A DNA stretch of 45,586 nt from Betaproteobacteria bacterium (GTDB lineage Bacteria; Pseudomonadota; Gammaproteobacteria; Burkholderiales; SG8-39): positions 1 to 45,586 of the forward strand of contig JADJPT010000026.1 of NCBI GenBank assembly GCA_016713125.1, written 5' to 3'. Under the pieces are notes generated by a model that saw nothing but the letters and a program-made list of their open reading frames with translations, searched no databases and was not told the origin of the DNA. The position numbers were made by a program, and so were the translations under genes. This document shows positions 37,611 through 45,586 of the stretch, piece after piece. The first letter of the stretch is position 1, and each line of letters starts with the position of its first letter.

Positions 37611-40600
37611 ATGAACCTGCCCGAGCTTTCCATCAAGCGGCACGTGTTCGCGTTCATGCTGAACGCGGTGCTGATCCTGTTCGGCTGGATCGCCTACGAG
37701 CGCATCGGCGTCGACAAACTGCCGTACATCGAATTCCCGGTGATCTCGGTCACCACCAACCAGAAGGGCGCCAACCCGGATGTGATCGACGCGTCGATCA
37801 CCAACCTGATCGAAACCGCGGTCAACAGCGTGCCGGGCATCGAGCACATCTCCTCGACCTCCTCGCCGGGCGTCTCGGTGGTGGCCATCACCTTCGTGCT
37901 CGACAAGAAGATCGACATCGCCTTCCAGGAAGTGCAGGCCAAGGTCAGCCAGGTGGCGCGCCGCCTGCCGAAGGACGCCGATCCGCCGGTGGTTGCCAAG
38001 GTCGAGACCAACACCCAGCCGATCATGTGGACCGCGCTGCAGGGCGACCGCACCCAGCAGCAGCTCAACCAGTACGCCATCAACATCATCAAGAAGCGCC
38101 TCGAGACCATCGACGGCGTGGGCGAGGTGCGCATCGGCGGGCGGCGCGACCGCACCATACGCGTGCTGCTAAACCCGGGGCGCATGGCGGCCTTCGGCGT
38201 CGCCGCGCAGGACATCAACGACGCCTTCGCCAGGGAGCACCTGCAGTATTCGGGCGGCTTCCTGACCGGCAAGAACACCGAGCACCTGGTCAAGCTCGAC
38301 CTGGAATTCCACAAGCTCGACGACCTGGCCAGCATGATCGTCGGCTACCGGGACGGCGCGCCGGTGCGCATCAAGGACGTGGCGGAGATCGAGGACGGCC
38401 TGTCCGACTTCCGCCAGCTGGCACGCTTCGAGGGCAAGCCGACCATCGGCATCGGCATCGTCAAGGTGCCCAACACCAACACCGTCGAGATCATCCGCAA
38501 GGTGCAGGAACGCATCGAGACCGAAATCCGACCGCAGCTGCCGCCGGGCTTCGAGTACCACTACGTGCAGAACGACGCGATCTTCATCGGCGAGATGGTC
38601 GCCGCGCTGAAGAGCCACCTTCTCGAGGGCACCCTGCTCGCCGCGCTGATCGTCTGGCTGTTCCTGAAGAGCTTCCGCTCGACGCTCATCATCGCCACCT
38701 CTATTCCGGTCTCGCTGTTCGGCGCCATCGCGGTGATGTACTTCTTCGGCTACACCTTCAACTCGGTCACCCTGCTCGCGCTGCTGCTGCTGATCGGCGT
38801 GGTGGTCGACGATGCCATCGTGGTGCTGGAGAACATCCACAGGCACCGCGAGCACCTCGAGCCCAACGCCATGCGTGCCGCGGTCAGCGGTTCGCGCGAA
38901 GTGACCTTCGCGGTCATCGCCGCCTCGTTCTCGCTGGTGGCGATCTTTGCGCCGGTGGTGTTCGTAGAGGGCATCATCGGCCAGTTCTTCCGCTCGTTCG
39001 CCGTGGTCGTCACCTTCGGCGTGCTGGTATCGCTGTTCGTCTCGCTGACGCTCACGCCCATGCTCTGCTCGCGCTTCCTGCACGTGAAGCAGAGCCACGG
39101 CAGGGTGTACTGGGTGCTCGAACACTTCTTCGAGCGCGTGGAATCCTTCTACAAGCGCTGCCTGGCCTGGTCGCTCGCGCACCGCTGGAAAGTGATGCTC
39201 GCCGCGCTGCTGATGACCCTGTCCTCGGGCTTCTTCTTCCAGCAGTTGCCCAAGGAGCTCGCCCCGCAGCAGGACGAGGGCCGCTTCATCATCGGCGCAC
39301 GCACGCCGTTGGGCTCCTCGATCCAGTACACCGAATCCAAGCTGCGCGAGATCGAGGCCATTGCCAACCGCTACCCCGAGATCAACACCGAGTTCGGCAT
39401 CATCGGCCTGGGCTCGGCCGGCCAGGTCAACCAGGCCACGCTGATCGTGCGCATGAAACCCAAGGGCGAGAGGAAGCGCAGCCAGCAGGAAGTCATCACC
39501 GCCATCCGCCGCGACCTGGCCGGCATCGCCGGCGCGCGCGCCTTCGCGCGTCCGCCCGGCCTGGTGCAGGGCCAGCGCTCCGAGCCACTGCAGTTCGTCG
39601 TCAAGGGACCGAACCTCGCCGAGATGGGTCGCCTGGCCGGCGAGCTGCAGCGCACGCTGCAGGCCGACCCGCAGATCGGCCGCATGGACACCGACCTGCA
39701 ACTCGACCTGCCCCAGCTGGTGCTCGAACCCGACCGCACGCGCACCGCCAGCCTGGGCCTGAGCTCGCAGGACATCGCGCTGGCGCTGAACATGCTGACC
39801 GGCGGCGTGGACATCGCCAAGTACAACGACCTGCCCGGCGACGGCGAGCGCTATGACATCCGCGTCAAGGCGCGGGACGGGGATTTCCAGCAGCAGGCCG
39901 ACCTGTCCAAGATATATCTGCGCAACCGCCAGGGCGAACTGGTGCGCCTGGACAGCGTGGCGCGCTTCAAGGAAACCATCGGTCCGGCGGTGGTCGGCCG
40001 CTTCGACCTGCAGTACGCCGCCACTTTCTACAGCACGCCCACGGTGGCGCTGGGCACCGCCAGCGAGAAGGTGCGTGAGGCCGCCAGGAACCTTCCCATC
40101 GGCTATTCGGTGGCCTTTGTCGGCGAGGCCGAGCAGCTCGAGAAGACCAGCGGCGCCACCACCTTCACCTTCGTGCTGGCCCTGGTGCTGCTGTACATGG
40201 TGCTGGCCAGCCAGTTCAACTCCTTCCTGCAGCCGGCGCTGATCATGCTGGCGGTGCCGCTGGCCATCATCGGCGGCCTCGCGGCACTGTGGGTGTTCCA
40301 GCCCCTGTCACAGCTCGGCGCGATGGTGGGCCTGAACATCCCGGTGCACACGCTGAATATCTACTCCGGCATCGGCCTGGTGCTGCTGATCGGCCTGGTG
40401 GCCAAGAACTCCATCCTGCTGGTGGACCTCGCCAACCAGCGGCGCGCCGAAGGCATGGGGGTGGACCAGGCGCTGAGCGACGCCTGTCCGACGCGCATGC
40501 GCCCGGTGCTGATGACCTCGCTCACGCTGATCCTCGCGCTGTTCCCGGCCGCGCTGGGCCTGGGCGCCGGCGCGGAAACCAACGCGCCGTTGTCGGTGGC

Positions 40601-40766
40601 GGTGATCGGCGGCATGATCACCTCGACATTGCTCACCCTGGTGGTGGTGCCGGCGGCCTACTCACTGGTCGAGAACTGGCGCGCGCGGCGCCTGGCGGCG
40701 CAGGCCGCACCGGTCGCGGGCGCGGGCGCCGCACAGGGCGCCCAGGCGCCGCGCCGCGAAGACTGA
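37611..40766 (+). CDS. RND-family inner-membrane efflux pump (intact)
   Basis: 1051 residues with the full RND layout: TM1 (HVFAFMLNAVLILFGWIAY), porter domain, TM2-6 with the proton-relay Asp pair in GVVVDDAIVVLENI (Asp400/401), second porter half, and TM8-12 with the relay Lys932 in IGLVAKNSILLVDLA. GAGAETNAPLSVAVIGGMI is the conserved TM11 motif. The sequence fits the multidrug (HAE-1) branch rather than heavy-metal CusA: no Met-rich copper relay was seen. Substrate unknown. GGAGG lies 10 bases before the ATG. It forms a pair with the adaptor upstream. Confidence 0.93.
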   Translation: MNLPELSIKRHVFAFMLNAVLILFGWIAYERIGVDKLPYIEFPVISVTTNQKGANPDVIDASITNLIETAVNSVPGIEHISSTSSPGVSVVAITFVLDKKIDIAFQEVQAKVSQVARRLPKDADPPVVAKVETNTQPIMWTALQGDRTQQQLNQYAINIIKKRLETIDGVGEVRIGGRRDRTIRVLLNPGRMAAFGVAAQDINDAFAREHLQYSGGFLTGKNTEHLVKLDLEFHKLDDLASMIVGYRDGAPVRIKDVAEIEDGLSDFRQLARFEGKPTIGIGIVKVPNTNTVEIIRKVQERIETEIRPQLPPGFEYHYVQNDAIFIGEMVAALKSHLLEGTLLAALIVWLFLKSFRSTLIIATSIPVSLFGAIAVMYFFGYTFNSVTLLALLLLIGVVVDDAIVVLENIHRHREHLEPNAMRAAVSGSREVTFAVIAASFSLVAIFAPVVFVEGIIGQFFRSFAVVVTFGVLVSLFVSLTLTPMLCSRFLHVKQSHGRVYWVLEHFFERVESFYKRCLAWSLAHRWKVMLAALLMTLSSGFFFQQLPKELAPQQDEGRFIIGARTPLGSSIQYTESKLREIEAIANRYPEINTEFGIIGLGSAGQVNQATLIVRMKPKGERKRSQQEVITAIRRDLAGIAGARAFARPPGLVQGQRSEPLQFVVKGPNLAEMGRLAGELQRTLQADPQIGRMDTDLQLDLPQLVLEPDRTRTASLGLSSQDIALALNMLTGGVDIAKYNDLPGDGERYDIRVKARDGDFQQQADLSKIYLRNRQGELVRLDSVARFKETIGPAVVGRFDLQYAATFYSTPTVALGTASEKVREAARNLPIGYSVAFVGEAEQLEKTSGATTFTFVLALVLLYMVLASQFNSFLQPALIMLAVPLAIIGGLAALWVFQPLSQLGAMVGLNIPVHTLNIYSGIGLVLLIGLVAKNSILLVDLANQRRAEGMGVDQALSDACPTRMRPVLMTSLTLILALFPAALGLGAGAETNAPLSVAVIGGMITSTLLTLVVVPAAYSLVENWRARRLAAQAAPVAGAGAAQGAQAPRRED

Positions 40767-40922
40767 ACCGCGCATGAACGGCGCGAGGACCGGCATTGCA
40801 CGCGGCCACCCGCGGGTCGAGCCGTCAATTGCGGCTGAATCAAGGAAGTTGCGGCCGTAATCTCCCGAGGGGGATCGAACTCCGGTAAGTTTGCGTCTTC
40901 CTTACGCTCGCAAGCGCATCCC
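40767..40922. promoter_or_regulatory. Intergenic region with imperfect direct repeats before the second efflux pair
   Basis: 156 bases without a gene. AATTGCGGCTGAATC (about 40829-40843) and AGTTGCGGCCGTAATC (about 40848-40863) are near-identical direct repeats about one helical turn and a half apart, a layout that suits a dimeric regulator. No clear -35/-10 or Shine-Dalgarno sequence was found before the next ATG at 40923. No regulator gene is nearby, so the reading as an operator is speculative. Confidence 0.3.
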
Positions 40923-42097
40923 ATGTCCGGCTCCAAGAAACGCTACGTCTTCGGCTTCCTGATTCTCGCCGTACTGGCAGCCGGCGGGACTTACGGCTGG
41001 TTGAAGGGTGGACTCGGCGGAACCACCGCGAAGGAAGGCAAGCCGGCCGCGGGCAAAGGCGCGGGCAAGGGCGCCCCGGCCGGACCGGTGGCGGTCAGCG
41101 TGGCGCTGGCCGAGGAGCGCACGGTGCCGGTGGTTTTGCGCGCCATCGGCAGCGTGGAGCCCAACGCCACGGTCTCGCTCAAGGCGCGCATCGACGGCCA
41201 GATCCTCGCCGTGAATTTTCGCGAAGGCGACGAGGTGCGCAAGGGCGCGGTGCTGTTCCGCATCGACCCGCGCCCCTATGCCGCGACGCTGCGCCAGGCC
41301 GAGGCCGCCGCCCAGCGCGATGCCGCCGCGCGCGACCAGGCGCGCTCGCAGGAACGCCGCTACCAGGAACTCCTCGACAGGAACTTCGTCTCCAAGGAAG
41401 CCTACGCACAGATCCGCACCAACGCCGAGACCGCCGAGGCCAGCGCCAAGGCCAGCCAGGCGGCGGTGGAGAACGCGCGCCTGAACCTCGAGTACTGCAG
41501 CATCCTCGCGCCGATCGACGGCTACGTAGGCAAGGTGCTGCTGCAGGCCGGCAACCTGGTCAAGGCCAACGACACCGGCGCGCTGGTGGTGATCAACCAG
41601 GTGCGGCCGATCTTCGTCAGCTTCGCGGTACCCGAACGGGAACTGCCCGAGATCAGGAAGCGCATGGCCGCCGGCACCCTGCAGGCCGAGGCGGTGGATG
41701 CGCAGGCCGGCACGCGGCTCGCCGCGGGCGCGCTGGTGTTCATCGACAACGCGGTGGACTCCAGCACCGGCACCATCAAGCTGCGCGCGCGCTTCGACAA
41801 CAAGGACGCCGCCCTGTGGCCTGGCCAGTTCGTCGGCGTGCGCCTGCGCCTGTATGAGCGGCCCGGCGCCATCGTCGTGCCCTCGCGCGCGCTGCAGACC
41901 GGGCCGCAGGGCCAGTACGTCTATGGTGAAGTCAGACCTGCGCGCCGAGATGCGCCCGTTACCGTGGCCTGGACCGAGGGCGAAACCGTCTCGCCGAGGG
42001 CCTGGCCAGGGGTGAGCAGGTGGTGGTGCGCGGCGCGCTGCGCCTGGCGCCGGGTTCCAGCGTGACCTTGCAGGCGGCGGGCGCCAATCCCGCATGA
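40923..42097 (+). CDS. Second RND efflux adaptor, three frameshifts near its end
   Basis: A membrane-anchored adaptor (helix at about 8-25, no lipobox) with the usual barrel-sandwich halves (LKARIDGQILAVNFREGDEV; SILAPIDGYVGKVLLQAGNL), hairpin and beta-barrel. Intact to GQYVY near residue 336. From there the expected text VKSDLRAEMRP, VTVAWTEGET, VAEGLARGEQVVVRG and LRLAPGSSVTLQAAGANPA appears piecewise in different frames. This implies losses of about two bases near 41932, one near 41960 and one near 41990. Restoring four bases gives 393 codons ending at 42095-42097. It resembles MdtA/MexE-type adaptors and precedes its RND partner by 7 bases. Confidence 0.83.
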
Positions 42098-42104
42098 GCG
42101 CGGC

Positions 42105-44887
42105 GTGAACATCTCCGGGCCGTTCATCCGGCGTCCGGTCATGACCGTATTGGTCATGGCCGCGATCCTGATCTTCGGCATCGCCGCCTACCGCCTGCTG
42201 CCGGTCAACACCCTGCCCAACGTCGATTTCCCGACCATCCAGGTGAACGCCGAGCTGCCCGGCGCCAGCCCCGAGACCATGGCCTCCGCGGTCGCCACGC
42301 CGCTGGAGAAGCAGTTCTCGACCATCGCCGGCATCGACTCGATGACCTCGATCAGCGGCCAGGGCTCCACCTCGATCACCATCCAGTTCAGCCTCGAGCG
42401 CGACATCGACGCCGCCGCCCAGGACGTCAATTCGGCGATCGCCGGCGCCGCACGCCAGATGCCGCCGACCATGTCGAACCCGCCTTCGTTCCGCAAGGTC
42501 AACCCCGCCGACCAGCCCGTCTACTACCTCGCCCTCACCTCCGACTCGCTGCCCCTCTCACGGTCAACGAGTACGCCGAGACCTACCTCGCCCAGCGCAT
42601 CTCGACCATCAACGGCGTGGCCCAGGTACAGGTGTTCGGCCAGCAGAAGTACGCCGTGCGCGTGCAGCTCGACCCGTCCGCGCTGGCCTCGCGCGGCGTG
42701 GGCATCAACGAGGTGCAGCAGGCCATCGCCGGCGCCAACGTCAACCTGCCGACCGGCACCCTGTACGGCAAGGACCGCATGTTCGCCGTGCAGGCCACCG
42801 GCCAGCTGTACAACGCGGAGGCGTTCCGGCCGATCATCGTCGCCTACCGCAACGGCTCGCCGATCCGCCTCTCGGAAGTCGGCCGGGTGACGGACGGCGT
42901 GCAGTCGGACAAGGTCGCCGCCTGGTTCAAGGCCAAACGCGGCATCGTCCTCGCCATCCAGCGCCAGCCCGGCGTGAACACCATCGAAGTGGTGGAAGCC
43001 GTCAAGAAACTGCTGCCGACCTTCCGCGCCGAGGTGCCGCCGGGCATCGACATCGACGTGCCGTCACCATCCGCGCGTCGGTCCAGGAAGTGCAGTTCAC
43101 CCTGATGGTCACGCTCGGCCTGGTGATCATGGTGATCTTCATCTTCCTGCGCAATGTCCCGGCCACCATCATTCCCGGCGCTCGCGCTGCCCATGTCGAT
43201 CATCGGCACCTTCGCCGTCATGTACCTGTTCGGCTACAGCCTCGACAACCTCTCGCTGCTGGCGCTGACGCTCTCGGTGGGCTTCGTGGTCGACGACGCC
43301 ATCGTCATGCTGGAGAACGTCAGCCGGCACCTGGAGATGGGCAAGAGCGTGATGCAGGCCACGCTGGATGGCTCCAAGGAGATCGCCTTCACCATCGTGT
43401 CGATGACCATCTCGCTGGCCGCGGTGTTCATCCCGGTGATGTTCATGGGCGGCATCCTCGGCCGCCTGCTGCACGAGTTCGCGGTGGTGATCATCGTCGC
43501 GGTGCTGATCTCGGGCTTCGTCTCGCTGACGCTCACGCCGATGATGTGCGCCGCTTCCTCTGCTTCGTCGAAGGTCCGCAGGACATCTCCTTCGAGGGCA
43601 TGGCCGCGCTGCAGCAGCAGGTCGCCGACATCATCAGCCAGGATCCCAACGTCGAGGCGCTGATGTCCTTCATCGGCACCAGCAACTTCAACCCGGCGAT
43701 GAACATCGGCCGCATCACCATCACGCTCAAACCCTTCGGCCAGCGCAAGAACGCCGACGAGGTGGTGCGCGGGCTGCGCCCCAAGCTGGCCAAACTCACC
43801 AGCGTCAAGGCCTTCGTGCAGAACGTGCCGACCATCCGCATCGGCACGCTCACCAGGCGCCCTACCAGTACGCTGGTGCAAGCGCGAGCACCGAGGAACT
43901 CTATTCCTGGGCGCCGCGCATCGAGGCCAAACTGCGCGCCCAGCCGGGCCTGACCGACGTCACCAGCGACCTGCAGATCGCGCGTCCGCAGGTCACCGTC
44001 GAGATCCTGCGCGAGAAGGCCGCCTCGCTGGGCGTTTCGCCGCAGCAGATCCAGATGGCGCTGAACAACGCCTACGGTTCCTCGCAGGTCTCGACCATCT
44101 ACACGGCGACCAACCAGTACTGGGTGATCATGGAACTGGAGCCGCGCTTCCAGACCGACCCGGCCGCACTGGCCATGCTCTACGTGCGCTCCTCGACCGG
44201 CGCGCTGGTGCCGCTCAGCACGCTGGCGAAGTTCAGCTACGGCGTGGGCCCGCTGTCGGTCACCCACCTGGGCCAGCTGCCCTCGGTGACCTTTTCCTTC
44301 GACCTGCGCCCGGGTGTCTCGCTCTCCGAGGCGATCACCGAGGTGGCACCCGCTGACCATCCTTTCCGGCCTGCCCACCGCCGGCCTGGGCGCGCTGATC
44401 ACGGTGCTGGCGTTCGGCTTCGAGCTCAACATGTACGCCTTCGTCGGCATCATCATGCTGGTCGGCATCGTCAAGAAGAACGCCATCATGATGATCGACT
44501 TCGCCATCGAGGCGCAGAACGAAGGACGGCAAGTCAGCCGAGGAAGCGATCTACGCGTCGGGCATCGTGCGCTTCCGCCCGATCATGATGACCACCCTCG
44601 CCGCGCTGATGGGCGCCCTGCCGATCGCCGTGGGCATCGGCGCGGGCGGCGGCGCGCGCATGCCGCTGGGCCTGGCGGTGGTCGGCGGGCTGGTACTCTC
44701 GCAGGTACTGACGCTGTACATCACGCCGGTGATCTACCTGTACTTCGAGCGCCTGCAGGCCTGGTTCGACGCGCGCCGCGCCGACCCGGCGCCGGCGGCC
44801 GCACACGCTTCGAACGCTGCACACTCGCCACACTCCGCAGGCGCGGCGGCGGCCGGCGGCGCGCAGGCGCCGCGCACCCGCGACTGA
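42105..44887 (+). pseudogene. Second RND efflux pump (MdtB/MuxB-like), broken by many frameshifts and two internal gaps
   Basis: GTG start, MNISGPFIRRPVMTVLVMAA; homologous text runs to the end (FRPIMMTTLAALMGALPIAV ... GAQAPRTRD). Frame changes are needed near 42559, 43063, 43180, 43553, 43860-43900, 44350 and 44530. At 43553 MMCARFL joins directly to CFVEGPQDISFEGMA, lacking roughly 80 codons around TM7 and the second porter start. At 44350 AITEV joins HPLTILSGLPTAGLG, again lacking tens of codons including TM8-9. Relay residues survive (VGFVVDDAIVMLENV; LVGIVKKNAIMMID). About 2.8 kb remains of an expected 3.1 kb. As it stands the gene cannot make a pump; whether this is decay or a bad assembly cannot be told here. 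Confidence 0.8.
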
Positions 44888-45013
44888 ACCGCCCGGCGGG
44901 GCGGATGTATCTTTACCGATACACGAACTGCCCGGGAGGCCGCGCCGGTGCTGGACTTTTCACAATGAAAGTCCGGAAATCGTGCCGCGGGCGCAGAGCC
45001 CGCGGCGCACCAT
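44888..45013. other. Convergent intergenic region with three hairpins
   Basis: 126 bases between convergent genes, no ORF. There are three stem-loops: GTATC-TTTACC-GATAC (near 44908), GGACTTT-TCACAATG-AAAGTCC (44953-44974) and CCGCGGGC-GCAGA-GCCCGCGG (44985-45005). The third is the strongest and lies just after the stop of the minus-strand ThDP gene, so it may end that transcript. None has a proper U-tract, so termination is only suggested. Confidence 0.45.
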
Positions 45014-45586
45014 TCAGGTGATGTCGAACTCGATCAGGAAGGGCCCGCGCCGGCTGCACGCCGACTTGAACGCATCGGCGAAGCCCTCCAGCGTGTTCAC
45101 ACGCACCGCCTCCACGCCCATGCCGCCCGCCAGCTTCACCCAGTCCAGCGCCGGGCGAGCGAGGTCGAACAGTTCATTGGAGGCCTTGCCCGGCTGCGCG
45201 CCCACCGACACCAGCTCGCCGTGCAGGATCTTGTAGATGCGGTTGGCGAACACCACGTTGACCACGTCGAGCTTCTCGCGCGCCTGGGTCCAAAGCGCCT
45301 GCAGCGAATACATGCCCGCGCCGTCGGCCTGCAGGCACACCACCTTGCGATCCGGGCAGGCCACCGCCGCGCCGGTGGCACAGCCGAAGCCGTGGCCGAT
45401 CGCCCCGCCGGTATTCTGCAGCCAGTCGTTGGGCGCGGCGTCGAAGGTCGGCGCGAACAGCGCACGGCCGGAGGTCACGGCGTCCTCCTGCACGATGCAG
45501 TTCTCCGGCAGGATGGCGGCGAAGGTCTGCGCGAGGCCACCGGCTCAATTTGCCCTTCACGATCTCCGCCTTCCTGCCGGAACTCG
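45014..45586 (-). CDS. Acetolactate-synthase-like ThDP enzyme, C-terminal part, frameshifted and cut by the window edge
   Basis: The C-terminal ThDP/Mg-binding domain: NTGGAIGHGFGCATGAAVAC, then QADGAGMYSLQALWTQARE ... VVFANRIYKIL, i.e. a (G/A)DG-x26-N metal motif with Ala replacing the first Gly. It ends GPFLIEFDIT. The match is to the acetolactate-synthase/benzoylformate-decarboxylase-like enzymes common in Burkholderiales, whose natural substrates are mostly unknown; no regulatory subunit is seen. In the last 50 bases the frame changes: GLAQTFAAILPENCIVQEDA needs a different frame from the preceding IVKGKL near 45545, so one or two bases are missing. The N-terminal two thirds lie outside the window. 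Confidence 0.78.

Noticed and set aside
43553..44350. Treating the pieces of the second RND gene as separate small genes
   Set aside because: Each piece aligns to successive parts of one RND protein in order; none has its own start signals.

Overview
The window reads as chromosomal DNA of a high-GC betaproteobacterium, most likely order Burkholderiales. The support is the pilMNOPQ-aroK-aroB-gltB-gltD gene order, a Bug-type (tripartite tricarboxylate transporter) solute-binding protein, a cyaY / lptM-lysA arrangement, and strongly GC-biased codon use. I cannot assign a genus. No rRNA, tRNA, CRISPR array, prophage or intact insertion sequence was recognised.

Layout. 1-5.8 kb: copper-resistance cluster on the minus strand (copA, cueR, two small His-rich secreted proteins, a TolC-family lipoprotein, the start of a TAT-exported multicopper oxidase). 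Divergent copZ is on the plus strand, with a MerR-type operator for each direction. 5.8-9.7 kb: Bug receptor, FAD oxidoreductase and an enolase-superfamily enzyme. 9.7-14.4 kb: glmU-glmS and an acetylornithine-aminotransferase-like gene (argD). argD is preceded by an Arg-rich 28-codon leader ORF and an intrinsic terminator. 14.4-18.9 kb: two-component system (LuxR-type regulator plus 7TM histidine kinase) followed by three genes for secreted proteins, the first a ricin-type lectin. 18.9-32.0 kb: gltBD, aroKB and pilMNOPQ, all minus strand. 32.2-36.4 kb: PBP1A, cyaY, lptM, lysA. 36.4-44.9 kb: two tandem adaptor (HlyD/RND-MFP) plus RND pump pairs. 45.0 kb to the end: the C-terminal part of an acetolactate-synthase-like ThDP enzyme.

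Two regulatory systems stand out. (1) argD appears to be controlled by ribosome-mediated transcription attenuation: 11 of 28 leader codons are Arg, six of them CGA, and the leader RNA can form mutually exclusive hairpins upstream of a perfect 12-bp GNRA-looped terminator with a U-tract. (2) The two-component operon and the lectin operon share a NarL-like 7-2-7 palindrome (TACCCCGCGC-A/G-GGG-T/G-A). In both cases it lies exactly 23 bp before a TAGNTT -10 element, which suggests that the kinase/regulator pair controls itself and the secreted lectin module.

Data caveat. Several otherwise well-conserved genes (copA, the enolase-superfamily gene, pilN, both adaptors, the second RND gene, the ThDP gene) carry frameshifts best explained by missing bases, and the second RND gene also lacks two internal segments. 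All are losses and they are densest in the last 5 kb, so assembly or read error is a serious alternative to true gene decay.
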